Under the pieces are notes generated by a model that was not told the origin of the DNA, did no database searches, and saw only the letters and a program-made list of their open reading frames with translations. DNA of 64,000 nucleotides from Mnemiopsis leidyi (Eukaryota; Ctenophora; Tentaculata; Lobata; Bolinopsidae), in the NCBI GenBank assembly GCA_000226015.1, contig JH153665.1, positions 288,683-352,682 on the forward strand, written 5' to 3'. Below, in pieces: positions 1 to 12,249 of the stretch (the stretch's first letter is position 1; every line of letters starts with the position of its first letter). A program made the translations under genes and the position numbers.

Positions 1-1083
1 AGGTTTTCAAGATAGCTCAAACATTTACATAAGACTTGTCTTAGCCTCCTATTTTAATAAGACTTCTAAACTGGATGTACGTGCACACGCATATCATTGC
101 AACCTGAATGCCTGATGTGTAGGGCTATAACTTAAAATGAGTACATCAATTAGACAGAACTCATTACAGCTACAATAAAAACAAATAATATTTACCGGAA
201 ACCAGTAGGGTTCAACAGACAATCGCCTAATGCGAACTCTAGATAACTTAAGGGTATCTGGATAGTGTCTAGATTCGCTAAACCTTTCCATAGTATCCCA
301 TCAGGCTCCTGAAATGGTAGTAAGTGTTTGTTATCAATTATTGCTATTGATTAATCGTAAACAATTGTTGAGTTTCCGAGTTCAATTCGGCAAAAAAGTA
401 ATAACTATAAGAGACGGAAAAAATCGTACATCTATTTTGAATATGCGACAGATAAGACCTTGTATGAAAGACGCTATCAGCGTGAGTTGATCTTGTAAAC
501 CTTGCAAGAAAATGTTGGAAAATGTTGGGTCATGTCTTGCGGAGTCCTGAGCCCCTCAGGAAGACTGAATGTCAGTGGACTCACGATTGATTGTATGAAA
601 AGATTAGCTGCAGATCGAAAGGGATGGAGAAACTCTACTCGCCGTGGCTGTATGATACCAACAATTGACACAGCAGACGCAGACTAATCCTTTTGGATGG
701 AGATCTCGCCATGTAACATGTATGTATGTTCTCTAGTTTGAGCAACTTATAATTATTCAACTATAACGAAGGTGCCCCTTTTGCCATTCGTATGAATTGA
801 TATAGCTTGATAATGTAGCTCGTGGAACGGTGTACTGCACTGACAACTTCTAAGAGATATGTGATCCTGGGTTCTGACGAACTTTTGTTTCGGACATACT
901 ATATTTGATCGCGTCATAATTCATTTTGTTTCTCAAGAAATGTAGAAACGCAGAAACGCGGTGTGGTAGTACAAATGTCGAATGTTAGGTGCAGATGGAT
1001 AAGGCACATTAAATAAGTCGAGGTTTACTATTAGCTAGATTTAACTAGGTTTAACTGCATTAGCTCCGTGATCTTGGCACTTC

Positions 1084-1165
1084 AGACGATCTGATGGCCC
1101 TATTGACTATTGATGGAACTCACCCGGCATTTGTGACATAGGATAGGTAGGTCAGATAGCAGTGC
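1084..1165 (+). repeat. Dispersed repeat, copy 1
   Basis: The word GATCTGATGGCCCTAT followed by a GACTWTTGAT-like stretch, an ACTCA and a shared TAGGTAGGT-like run recurs at about 43830-43910 in the same orientation and the same order. This is a diverged copy of an unidentified interspersed element; no ends are visible here. Confidence 0.5.
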
Positions 1166-1602
1166 TTATAATAGATTGAAAACATGCGCTCTGACTTTTA
1201 TATGATTGATACTTTGATGCTCACGCCTACGCGTACGTGTACTGTACCTATATTTGATACCTGCTACTGCAATATTTTCTCATAAAAAATGCCTTAATTT
1301 TCAAAATTTCAGACGAATTTTCGTTGAAAATGTAGTATATGCACTATCGAAGTAACTTTTAAAGAATAAAAAGGCACGATTTATATAGACTGTTCTGTGA
1401 AAATCATTAACAAGGCAGCCAATAAGCTGCGATACTTTTTTATTGAAATAATCTTTAGGATTGTCTTTGCTTTTGTTCCTCATTTTGAAAAAACAAGTGT
1501 AAATTTCGAAAAATAAGAGATTTCGTTTATAGAAAGTGTGATAATTTATACTATTTTGTAATATAATTTACAGAGAATATCATGTCATGTGGCGGTAAAT
1601 TA

Positions 1603-1795
1603 GTAGATCAGTTACGGCCTGTAAACGGCCTTTAAATAAGCCCATTTTACGACCACTTACGGCGTAAAAACTTACTCAGATAGAGTTAGGGGTAATATAG
1701 ATAACCGGCCTTTTTAATGGCCTTCATACGGCTTGTATACGACCACTATAAGGCCGTTATACGGCGATCATGCGGCGACTATACGGCCACTGTAG
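1603..1795. repeat. CGGCC/TACGGC-rich repetitive block
   Basis: About ten spaced copies of ACGGCC, TACGGC or CGGCCTTT words on both strands occur within 190 bases, in otherwise AT-rich surroundings. The spacing is irregular, so it is not a simple tandem array. It may be the subterminal part of a DNA transposon, where many short transposase-binding words cluster, but I see no terminal inverted repeats. Confidence 0.4.
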
Positions 1796-2285
1796 TCTGA
1801 ATTCTGACCAAAGCCCTATTTCGATGATCTCAGCTTAAATTTTGGGTCACATGAATATATCCTTTAATCGTTGTTTATTTGATCCGACGGTTGAATACTG
1901 TAAACGACTTTTCTGTTGAGAGTTTTCCAAGCTAGCAATGCGAGTATTTAAAGTTTAGTTATTTACCTTTTGTTCAAATGGGAAAAAGACCACAAGCCGT
2001 CTGTCGACGTGTTGTGGTTACAGCTACACGAAACATTGAGGTTTTAAAGCAACCCACTAATGACTTAAAAGATATGATTGGTCCGTCTACGTAACGAGTT
2101 AAGAGTTTTCCTGTAAGTGTATATGTGACTTATAACTAAACCACGATCCTATTAATTGCCTAAACCCTAAAAAGCTGTTGTAATAATCGAAAGCTGTATT
2201 TTCCCCGTTTGTTTTTCCCCGTTTGTGTTTAGACAAATCAACTCTCACTAGAGCAAAAAGTAGTTAAAGAAGAGCGAATGACCGA

Positions 2286-3485
2286 ATGACAGGAATTTAT
2301 AACGTTAGTGCTGCAAGCATTGAAGGTAGTGCGATCGCTATAAAATCCCTCCAAACTCCGCAAGCAATCTGGATCCTGCTGACTATCTATTTAGGTCTGG
2401 TAGTTCTCTTGGGTCTTCTAGGAAATATTCTTGTGCTCCATGCTTCTTTAGGTCATGGTGATCTTCGATTGGATTCTCCATCGCTTCTCTTTGTTCACAA
2501 CATTGCTGCTTGGGATGTTCTCAGTATCTTCTTTCTATTTCTTCCCATGTTTACAACAGCCCTGTATAGACGGTGGACATTGGGAAAGGGTCTTTGTTGG
2601 GTGATAGGCTTTTTCAAATCCACCTGCGTAGTCAACGAGTTTCTGACTGTTTTGGCTATGTCAGGTACTTCGTTATTATTAATATTTCTCATTTGCAGTA
2701 AACCTCGTTTTGGTAGGCAGTAGTCATTATAAGAGTACGATGTTTATCGCATTTTCTGAATATTTCTCACCATTTTTGTATAGTTTTCTATGTTTGACTT
2801 ATTTTCAGTTTATCGACTGTGGAAAATATCTGGAAGAGGGAGGCTGACAAATTCCAACAGACTTTACAAGATGATCTATCTGACGATACTTATGAGTCTT
2901 CTGGTGTCCATCACTTTGCCAGTAAGCGTTCTTTTATGCCAACTTTACGACAGGTCTTCATTCATAGATGCCCGGTTTTCAGCAAGCGGTCTTTCCTGCA
3001 TCTCGTCAAATTTCGACTTCGCAGGACCACCAAGAAACAGTTTCGTAGAAGAAACAATATACTACGTCATAGCAATAGTCGGCGGAAGTTTGTTTCTAAC
3101 TACCATAATAAACGTCACCATCGCATTCCAGGTACACATAAAAGGGGCTAAAGTAGGGAATGGTGTGCCTCGGAGGACCCTGATTGCTCTGGGAAGTGTA
3201 ACCTGGCTTTTTATTGCATCCTACCTTCCAATCGTGGTCTACGCCATTTTGAGCACAAAAACTGACAACGAGCCATCTCACAGCTTACACACTATACTCA
3301 ATTGTTCCATGGGTATACATGTGTGTTGCAACCCCATTATATATGCTGTTTCAAACGATAAGTTTAGAGGAAGTGTCTCTAGCCGATTTTCTGTAGCAGT
3401 GAGCCCTATTGCAAATATTCGGAAAAGAGCTGTTGTTGGGGTACTGCAACCTGTTTTCGAGTGTGATGAAATAAATGCTTCCTGA
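2286..3485 (+). CDS. Rhodopsin-type G-protein-coupled receptor, two exons
   Basis: Predicted seven-transmembrane receptor at the plasma membrane; ligand unknown. Exons 2286-2712 and 2809-3485 join at a GT-AG intron of 96 bases (donor TTTTG|GTAGGC, acceptor TTTTCAG|TTTAT) in phase 1, giving 367 residues. Visible are the TM1 signature GN (about residue 47), hydrophobic segments matching seven helices, and a TM7 CNPIIYA motif, which is the NPxxY motif of class A receptors. At the end of TM3, where DRY is expected, the protein has KPR (about 139-141). The intron falls just after this motif. It differs clearly from the three single-exon receptors downstream and from the receptor in the FNTA intron. 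The start is the first ATG of the open frame, and no signal peptide is obvious. An orphan class A receptor is certain in fold, not in ligand. Confidence 0.87.
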
Positions 3486-6400
3486 ATTAAGACAGCTCGT
3501 AAAGGAATTTTGTGTCAAAGACGAGCGAGTACTTCTCGTCAAATAACTAAAGACCTATCTATTTCGAAACAACAAATCAATGGTCAAAACTTAAGTGCAT
3601 ATCCTAATATATGAATTCCTGTATCACTATTAGTATCAGTATCACGAATCAACTTAAGCCACACTGATTGATGTGTCTCAATGTTCAACGTCGCAAATGT
3701 TTATTATCGTTATCTAAGTCGACAGCAATTAAGAATTAAGCGTCTTTGATCCCATGGCTTGTGCCTTAAAGTTAAATTATTAAAAACGGCAATTTTCGCC
3801 ATATAAAATGATTATATTCATGGGCCATAAGTGCAATACAAGTGCCTCAATTTTAATTTCTTCTAACTTTTTCTTTCGAATCAAATTTTTTGTTCACTTT
3901 TTAGTGAAAACAACAAGACATCAACAGAATTCATGTGACGTTATCAATAGAATATGTTCATTAGTAGGGCTTACAAATCCCAGTTTTTGTGATTAAAAAG
4001 ATCGACAACATCCGGTACCCATTTCTTTATATCACAAGCGTCCATCTGGTACAACAGTTACAATTACTAATATATACCAATGTACAAGTCGTGATTCCGA
4101 TATAACACTTCGCAACCGTCTGTGCTAGATAACAACTAGGAGCAGAGTCGAGTCTTCGATTCCGACTCCTTTTGTAGAAACTCTAGACGCGCATCGCCCC
4201 TCATGAGTTTTTTATACACTATTATTATGTTTTGGGTTGCTTTTATCTTGTAATTTGTGAGTGAGACAGTAAGATCAATTTCAATAAAACGATAGATGGG
4301 CTGATAGGAGAGTCCATATTTTGTCATCAAAACTAAACTATTGCTATAGCATAGACTAGATCTATAGCATTATAACAGCTGCACATGTCAGGGGCTAGCG
4401 GCTTTACAACTTCAAACTTCTTAACATTAGCATTTAGCAATATGCACACGGGCTTAGCCTGATCTAAGCTTACGAATACGAGTGATGCCATATAGCTCAA
4501 TATCCTTGTTCGCCTCACATGTCCTCAATTATATGTCAGTGCCACTGCTCAATTATATGCCAGCTGCACCTAAAACTATTTTGTATTTTCGAATTTATCT
4601 TTTATGTTTGCGTTTTACTACCAAACAGATCACATTTAAGTCTTAAGATTTATTATCTTGATAATCTTTTTAAGGTGTAACAGGGGTCTTATTACTAAAG
4701 TTATCTTAACAGGTTAAAGATTTTTGTGTTCATCCTTTTACAGATTCCCTATTGTCTATTACATTGATAATTGTTCATGTTCGGTCATGATGATGAAGAA
4801 ATATGGAACTCCACATCATCGTAGCCGGAAATTTAAACAATAGCCCACTTTTTTATTATTTTTCAATAATTAGCTTTAAAGTGATAAGGTTGTTGAGCGT
4901 CTTACAAATACAAAATGTACCAAGGTAATCTTCTTCAAATCTAAAATATTAATATTTACTGAATTTATAGTGTGTGGAAATTTTAAGTTCAAATGACAAT
5001 ACAATGTCGGTGTTTGCGATTTTATGAACATTTTTACAATGTCGATAAGTTACGTAGTATTAGGGTGTAGCCTTCCCCGGGGAAAACTTCATGGTGTCAT
5101 ACTAGGCCTAGTATGACACCATGAAGTGTGGTATAAGTAACGACCTGACCTTCGACGACGCTTTTTTGCAAACGAGTTGGAGCCCAAACGGTAAGAGATA
5201 GAAACTTGAAAATTTTAGATAGGGGAGATTTCATCACGTTCACGTTCTGTGCATTAGGCTATTTCAAAATTCGCTCCGACCCCTCTAAGGGTCCTTTAAG
5301 GCAAACAGGAACAACTATTAGGACATCAAATTGAATGAAACTTCTTCTTAACTTTAGGAACTGTTGTTATGACACTGTAGGGATATCTTTAGGAAAACTT
5401 AGCCTTGATACATAACACCCATTTTACCAACTAATAGTCTCTTCACCAAGTAGTGGACACTTCACCGAGTAGTAGACATAAAAACATTAGGACAGAAAAA
5501 AAAACCATGACTAAAGAGAAAAAATAAAGATGGTTAGTAAAAGTATATAATACAATGAATTGAATTATAATTGATAAAAGAAATTTTAGACCAGTTTATG
5601 GACGTAAAATTTGACGAGGAATCCGAATTTGGTAGTTTCTTATCCGAAGAATCATCACCGTGACCCCTTACAAGAAATCTGAAAACCACGTGTATTTTCT
5701 GGCTGGAGGCACGCTTTGCGTTTTGCGACTGATAATAGTTCAATAGTATGTAAATTTACAGTAAACTGTAGTATCGATCAAGGAGGATTTTCTCCGTCTC
5801 TAACACTTTAATGTGCCAGGTGTTCGTTCAGGTAACAGAGCTGTAACTTACACTAACAGGTGACTGAAATTTCTTTAAAAAACCAGACGTGTCAAGGTTC
5901 TGTTTTCGGATATCGTACTATTGGACATGAAACAAGCTGTAGGTCTGTAGTAGGAGTCCGTGTTGTAATGGGCCCGTAAATTTGACACCTCTCATGGAAC
6001 TGTGGCAGTCAGAAATGTTCTATTTATTAGTCGTATTCAGAGACTTGTCCTCAGAGAGATGAACCGTGTATCTCGTTTTGCAGTTGCTATGAATTATGAT
6101 GTTAAAATAACGGTTGTGTTCAATTAATTAGAGCTTATCTGTTAGTGTTTTACTCGGCGGCATGATCATATTATATGCTCTTATGCTGGTGAAGTGATGG
6201 CACAACTAAATAAAATAACAGCAATCGTGCATAATAAATTGGGCGATAATGGCGAAAGCATTCGCTATGAAGATACTGCTATAAGTAAGAGCGATGTATC
6301 GACTGAAAATTAGATTGGATATAAAGTTAAGGCCAATGTGACATAACATTAACTTTTCTTTTGTGGCGATATATCAAATTTAAATGGGATCTTTTCTAAA

Positions 6401-6890
6401 GTTCTACTTCTACTGATAAATCAATAACCCAGTGAAACTGAAAGTTTGCTTCAAATAATAAATGAGTAGTAACTGCGTTGGTGAAAGCTTGCCGAATATT
6501 TTTCAAATTTCTATTTTGACGTGTTTCGTGCTACATAAACAATTGTAAATCTATTTTAGAAATTATGGTAACAATTGTTAAATATTTCTGAGGAGGGTAT
6601 CTCAAATTTCACTCCCCATTTCTTCGAATGTAATGCTACTTTCGTTTTGGGGGTCAATCTGTGTCCAAAGATCCGGGACTAAGTAAAAGTATATTTCACT
6701 GCAATATTTATTAGTCCTGTTATAATTATCTGTAGTCTACAGAGAATTACTAATAGTACAGTATTAATAAATATTGAGAATAAAGGTTTAAAATCTTTAA
6801 AAATTTGAGAGACCTTCACAAAAATACCGTTCTCTATAAACCTTCAAACTAAACTTAATAACTCTTAGTGGCATTAAAATCAAGATAAAT
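3486..6890. other. Intergenic region, no gene recognised
   Basis: No coding region can be supported; open frames are short and AT-driven. The one clear structure is a perfect 42-base palindrome at 5086-5127, listed separately. Confidence 0.6.
5086..5127. repeat. Perfect 42-bp palindrome
   Basis: Two 21-base arms meet without a spacer at AGGCCT; one arm begins ACTTCATGGTGTCATAC. Every base pairs. A palindrome this long and exact is not expected by chance. It could be the head-to-head end of a small fold-back element or a recent inverted duplication. It is 2 kb from the nearest gene, so no regulatory role is indicated. Confidence 0.9.
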
Positions 6891-7934
6891 ATGGAGGAGC
6901 TGACCCTAAGTGCAGGACAAATAGTCCCACTGGCTGCTTTCTGTCTGGTGGTCTCCATCATGGGACTATTTGGAAACGGACTGGTGGTCTACTCCTCAGT
7001 CCGCTACAACACGATAAAGCTAGACAGGATATCGATACTGTTCGTGAGGAACCTGGCCGTGGCAGATATCTTGTATAGTTTGGTAACTGTCGTACCTCTC
7101 ACAATCACATACTTTGCTGGGGGATACGTCCTTGGGGATGTCTACTGCTTCATAACAGCTCACCTAGCGTTCATTCCTGGCTCTCTCAACTGTCTTACGG
7201 TCCTAATAATAGCAGCCTACCGCCTCAGAGTAGTCCTGCTTCCTCTACATTCCGTGTCGAAAAGGTTCGCCCACATAGCCTTATCTCTTGTCTGGTTGTT
7301 TTCATTTGCCGGTCCGGCCATATCCCTGGGTTACAAGTCTAAGTCTCTGTTTGTTCCGGGCAGTGCCAGATGTCTGTCCTCAATCTACGTGAACAAGGCA
7401 GCAGCTCCCGTCTTCGGAATATTCTTCATTCTTCAAACTGTCGTGCCGATTGTACTGATCACCTTGTTCAACATAGCGCTACTGCTGGTGGCTCACAGAC
7501 AGAGGAGAATTCATGGGCGAAACACATCATCCAACATAAAGGGATACGTCACAGTCCTCTTTTTATCTGGCCTCTTCATCTGCAGCCTCACACCCTTTGT
7601 CGTATTCGCTTACCTCAAAACCAAAGGAATCCAAGTTCCCCCAGCTCTTGATCTAATGGCTTTTCACTTCATATTTCTCAACGTTGGCGGAAATCCCATC
7701 CTCTACACAATGACCAACAGGAGGTTTGGGAAATATGTGAGGGATTTAGCCAAGAGTGTGGTGTCTTGTGGAGGATTAGGAGAGAGATTTATCTCAGGAG
7801 GCCCTACCACCAATTCCTCTTCAAGAGGAAGCACTTTACCGGCAACAGCGATCTCTGTGGCAGGCACGCAAACAAATGTGCTATCAGAGAGCGTTACTTT
7901 AAGGAATATGGCTGTTCAGAAGACTGAGCTATAA
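6891..7934 (+). CDS. Rhodopsin-type receptor, paralogue A (single exon)
   Basis: Class A seven-transmembrane receptor of 347 residues, plasma membrane, ligand unknown. Landmarks: TM1 GN at residue 29, TM2 LAVAD with D59, the TM3 Cys86 and extracellular-loop-2 Cys161 that normally form the disulfide, R111 at the DRY arginine position inside AYRL (the acidic residue is replaced), TM6 CSLTP with proline 235 but no tryptophan two residues before it, and NPILY at 268-272. The tail is serine/threonine-rich after Cys-Gly-Gly. The start is chosen as ATG followed by GAGGAGCTGACC, the form shared with paralogue C. Its first ~330 bases are almost identical to those of the genes at 9940 and 13593, while the rest diverges, suggesting gene conversion. 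Loss of the acidic DRY residue is seen in many divergent invertebrate receptors and does not by itself mean loss of function. Confidence 0.92.
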   Translation: MEELTLSAGQIVPLAAFCLVVSIMGLFGNGLVVYSSVRYNTIKLDRISILFVRNLAVADILYSLVTVVPLTITYFAGGYVLGDVYCFITAHLAFIPGSLNCLTVLIIAAYRLRVVLLPLHSVSKRFAHIALSLVWLFSFAGPAISLGYKSKSLFVPGSARCLSSIYVNKAAAPVFGIFFILQTVVPIVLITLFNIALLLVAHRQRRIHGRNTSSNIKGYVTVLFLSGLFICSLTPFVVFAYLKTKGIQVPPALDLMAFHFIFLNVGGNPILYTMTNRRFGKYVRDLAKSVVSCGGLGERFISGGPTTNSSSRGSTLPATAISVAGTQTNVLSESVTLRNMAVQKTEL

Positions 7935-9939
7935 TTGTAAATCCTTCGTCGTTCTATTTTAACGACCAGAGATCATAACCTTATAACCTGCGATTTCTAA
8001 AAAATTCAACAGGAGTTGCAAATCGGTAGAGTTTACTGGAATTGGATCATGCAAACTTTATTCTTGTCGAAATGCCCGAGGGCGGTCCCCTACCAGGGGT
8101 TTTTCTCAGTGTTATATTTCATGGGGGCTATCAGATTTTGAAAAAAGCAAAGCGACACGAGGAGATAGAGGTCTTTAAAACAGTCTATATTTCGACTTAC
8201 AGAACCCCAGAAGAGCATATCTGTCGACAAAAAAATTGTAAATGATCTGAAGCAAGGAGGTCAAGTGATCCATCTGGAGTTCTGGACGCTATTTCAAACG
8301 GAAGATCAGCGAAATGGAGAAGGCTGATAACTAAGATTATACGTTTTGTGAGATTATGTTTCTTTATACTATGATAGTATGTTTAATTTTATAGCTCATG
8401 ATTAACATATTTTTGCATACTTTGATTGATGCTGCCATAGCTCACAATTCACATGTTTTTTGCGAGCATGACTTGCCATGCCTTTATCGTGTTTTGGTGT
8501 CCCGTAATTATTTACAACTTTATTTTATTGCTGTTCGGTAAATTTTGAAAAAACGTAATTTCTCGGTGTTACATTTGTCGGTTTCATTTTAAAGGAATGT
8601 TAGACTTAGAGTAAGTATGTAAGTCTAATAATGATCCTACGTTGCAGCTCCTTCTAGTCTTTAAAGTTAGATTTTATAAGAGCTAGATCCCACTTATATT
8701 TTTGAGTAATCAGCTCTTAATATAAAGCTCGAATACCTTCAGAGTTCAGAATTTCAAAAGACTACTGATATATTAATATCATCGCACAAATTTTAATCCA
8801 GAGATTCCATAAATATAGAATAGTTATGGTTAAAAATAATGAAACAGATACGATGATCTCACCTGTGTTCAATTTCATTGTCAATTCAAATTCGTCTATT
8901 TATGCACAGCCACAGTTGTGGTCTATATGGTATGGCCATAGCTGTTGCAAAGGCCAAGGGCTGAAGGCTTTATAAGCTCATATATGATTTTACTGGTATT
9001 TTCTCGACCACGCTAGATTTTAAGAGCATGGCATATTAAACTGAAGATTATGTTATCAATGCATCTGGCTCCTCATGCAGGTTGATGGAGCTTCTTTTTT
9101 TAATTTATTTATAATAATATTACTGAATATTTTATTTATTCTTCTATCCTAATATTATTTGAACGGCACTTGGTGAATTTCGTAACTATAATTTGGATGC
9201 CAAACATCGTTAGTCGTAATACTAATGACCATAGTGAGATCTTATTATCACGGCAAATATCAATAAAAACAGTTTTTCTGGCTGGCATGCAGGTGCAATA
9301 TAGATTATAGGCAAGAAGAGCTCATCGCACTTGGTATTTTCTACTTTTCAGCTTCTGAACTCTTGTTTCATTGAATATACTTATAGATTATAACATGGGA
9401 CTCTCTCTTGGCATGGCCAAAGCTTTTATCGACGCTCCTATACTTGTAGCCTGGCCAATATAGCCTATATCGACTCTCACATAGCTTATATTGTCTCTGT
9501 CTCATAAAATATGACAAGTACCATCACTTAACTGACCATCTTCGAAGCACTCCATATAATACTCATAAGTCATACATTTAAGGATATCAATTTGATGATC
9601 AGCACAAGAGTAATTATTTCAGGAGTGCGGTTAAGCTTTGTTCAAGTGTTCAAGAAGTGACAATTATTGTCCGGCTAAATATGGAGAACAATTGTCGATA
9701 GAACCGCATGGCATTTAGTAACTGTCAGATGAAAACAGAAAGACCGCACCTACGTCAACTGTTTTCAATAATCTTTCTGGTTATTCACTTGTCCAACTAG
9801 TTGGAGGCAAACAGTAATTTTGATTATTCTTATTCCAGTAAACAAAACTTTAAATAATCTTTCTGGTTATTCACTTTTTCAACAAGTTGGAGGCAAACAG
9901 TAATTTTGATTATTCTTATTCCATTAGATAACAGCATTA
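7935..9939. other. Intergenic region, no gene recognised
   Basis: AT-rich spacer between receptor paralogues with no defensible coding region. A tandem duplication at 9767-9925 lies directly upstream of the next receptor and is listed separately. Confidence 0.6.
9767..9925. repeat. Tandem duplication of 86 bp upstream of receptor B
   Basis: Two units, beginning AATAATCTTTCTGGTTATTC and offset by 86 bases, differ at only a few positions. The second ends 15-20 bases before the start codon of paralogue B, so the duplication lies in its 5' leader or core promoter. No equivalent is seen upstream of paralogues A or C. Confidence 0.8.
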
Positions 9940-10953
9940 ATGATCATAAAGAAATTGACCCTGAGTACAGGACAAATAGTCCCACTGGCTGCTTTCTGTC
10001 TGGTGGTCTCCATCATGGGACTATTTGGAAACGGACTGGTGGTCTACTCCTCAGTCCGCTACAACGCGATAAAGCTAGACAGGATATCGATACTGTTCGT
10101 GAGGAACCTGGCCGTGGCAGATATCTTGTATAGTTTGGTAACTGTCGTACCTCTCACAATCACATATTTTGCTGGGGGATACGTCCTTGGGGATGTCTAC
10201 TGCTTCATAACAGCTCACCTCGCGTTCATTCCTGGCTCTCTCAACTGTCTTACGGTCCTAATAATAGCAGCCTACCGCCTAAGGATGATACTCGTACCTT
10301 TGAATGTGGACTCAAAAAGGTTTGCCCATGTGGCGGTAATTTTAATCTGGCTTGTTTCTTTTGCTGCTACTGCCACATCATTGGGGTACAAGTCTGATTT
10401 TATATTCGTTTCCGGGATGGCTAGGTGTATCTCAACCATGTACTTCAATCCTGCTGCAGCGGTTATGGTCAGGGCCTTAACTATTCTTCAAGTTGTGCTG
10501 CCAGTCATTGCCATCACTATCATCAACGTGGCTTTGCTGGTGGTGGCTTATAATAAAAACAGAAAACATGGCCGGAATTACGCCGCAAACTGGAAAGGAT
10601 ACATCACCATACTCATACTTTCCGGCCTGTTTATCTGCAGTTTTACACCCTATGTCATAGTAGCCTTTCTCAAAACAAGTGGGATCAAAGTCCACCCTTC
10701 CCTGGACCTAATGGCTTACCACTTTGTACTTCTCAATATTGGTGGAAATCCCGTTCTTTACACGATGACAAACAGAAGATTTGGAAACTACGTAAAGGAT
10801 CTAGCGAAGAGAGTGATATCATGTGGAAGATTTGGAAGAAATGTACAACAATGTTCCAATCAGTCCAGTTCAAATTGCACTTCACCAACTAACGTATTGA
10901 AGGATGATGGTGCTGCTATCGAAAATCAAGCTATTCAAGAAGCTCATATGTAA
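9940..10953 (+). CDS. Rhodopsin-type receptor, paralogue B (single exon)
   Basis: Class A receptor of 337 residues, ligand unknown. It shares with paralogue A the GN, LAVAD and TM3 cysteine, and the AYRL form of the DRY region, with near-identical DNA up to the end of TM3. From ICL2 on it resembles paralogue C instead: the MARCIS loop with the second cysteine, an NPAAAVMVRA stretch before TM5, TM7 GGNPVLY (NPxxY), and a YVKDLAK tail start. The N-terminus reads MIIKKLTLS instead of the MEELTL of A and C, because the first codons are replaced by unrelated upstream sequence. The in-frame ATG used is the only one before TM1. The C-terminal tail is asparagine- and serine-rich. The mosaic pattern points to conversion or unequal exchange between cluster members. 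Confidence 0.92.
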   Translation: MIIKKLTLSTGQIVPLAAFCLVVSIMGLFGNGLVVYSSVRYNAIKLDRISILFVRNLAVADILYSLVTVVPLTITYFAGGYVLGDVYCFITAHLAFIPGSLNCLTVLIIAAYRLRMILVPLNVDSKRFAHVAVILIWLVSFAATATSLGYKSDFIFVSGMARCISTMYFNPAAAVMVRALTILQVVLPVIAITIINVALLVVAYNKNRKHGRNYAANWKGYITILILSGLFICSFTPYVIVAFLKTSGIKVHPSLDLMAYHFVLLNIGGNPVLYTMTNRRFGNYVKDLAKRVISCGRFGRNVQQCSNQSSSNCTSPTNVLKDDGAAIENQAIQEAHM

Positions 10954-11170
10954 TTTTAAGCGTGGCAAAATTCAGATTTTGAGCATGAACAATTATCGAG
11001 ACGTATTTGCAAATTTTCGTCAAATCATACAAGAATGGAATTTCAAAGAAGGACATTGATTTTGCGTTCATTCTTATGTCAAGGTCAAGTGTTTATATCT
11101 AATTTAAAATTTAGTGTGTGGTATAATAATAAAGGAGCGGCGGATCAGGACTCTACGGCGGTGGGCACAA

Positions 11171-11700
11171 CCGCAACTATTCTTCAAATTGTTCTGCTAG
11201 TATAAGTAGCAATCACCATTGGCATTATAAACGTGGCTTTGCTGGTAGTGGCTTCTCAAAAGAACGAAAAACATGTAATGGCCGGAAATACTCCGCAAAC
11301 TGGAAAGGATACATAACCATAGACCATTCTTGTACGTTCCGGCATGTTTATATGTAGTCTCACAACCTTTCTTTATATATCTGCCTTTCTCAAAACCTGT
11401 GGCATTAAGGTCCAACCTTCCTTGTAAAATCGTATTTCTTTTCATTTCATTCCGCTCAATCATGGTGGCGGAAATCCTGTCTTTTTCACAATGACAAAAA
11501 GACGATTTGGAAACTACGTTAAGAGAGTCATATCGTGTGGAAGATTTGAAAGAAATCTACAACAATGTTCCATGTAATCCAGTTCAACTTGAAGTTCTGG
11601 TGGAAACGTACTTAAAACAAGGAAAATGTTTGTAAAATCTTCACCAACTGAAAAAGCAAAGGAAGAAGGTGTCCGTGCATAATTATTAAAAATTCGGCTC
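11171..11700 (+). pseudogene. Receptor pseudogene, TM5 to tail only
   Basis: The DNA aligns with paralogues B and C from the TM5 start (ACTATTCTTCAA...) through TM6 and TM7 to the tail, and the 3' flank resembles that of paralogue C. The first half of the gene (TM1-TM4) is absent. Several small insertions and in-frame stops break the remainder, for example a stop within TM5 and one in the TM6-TM7 loop region, and the NPxxY region is shifted out of frame with TM6. It sits directly after paralogue B in the same orientation, as expected for a decayed tandem copy. Function as a receptor is not possible in this state. Confidence 0.85.
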
Positions 11701-12249
11701 ATTTAGAATAAAGGTAGCGTGATAAAATGTATATTTTGAGCCCAGATAGCATTTTTCCAGATCTGCAAGTAGCCAAAAAACTTCCAATTACATTTTCGTG
11801 ATTGATTTCCCCTCCGATCAATATTTTGATTGAAACGTTCATGGATGATTAACCTTAGAAAATAGGAACTAGAAAGGGGGACATTTGAGCCAGTTAATAT
11901 TCAAATCAGACGAAGTTATATTTCACATCAAGAGCCTTCTAGCTCTAAAGTTCTAAGGGCCTTTATAGCGACCTTCAGAACATTTAAACGTTAATTTACA
12001 CACACATCAAACGCCGCGCAAGATATGGCCAAAGTACGGCAGCAAATTTAAAAAATCTGCATTAATTTTTATTATCAAGCATACATTATTTCGTATTCAT
12101 AAAAGAGGCACTCTTCAGTACAAAAGTACTTAAAATTAATAACTGAAAGCTTTATCATAGGTCCATCCTAAAAACCGCAGAATCACCGTTCCCTAATTTC
12201 CAACTAGACTTGTCCTAATGTAGCAAGTAAGGTTATCCGTTGGAAGCCC

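Larger units (their letters stand above)
1..2285. other. Intergenic region with no gene recognised
   Basis: AT-rich sequence with no reading frame I can defend; every frame is short and without recognisable domain content. Two items stand out and are listed separately: a stretch at 1084-1165 repeated near 43.8 kb, and a block at about 1603-1795 rich in CGGCC and TACGGC words. The last part presumably holds the promoter of the receptor gene at 2286, but I see no defined core element. Confidence 0.6.
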
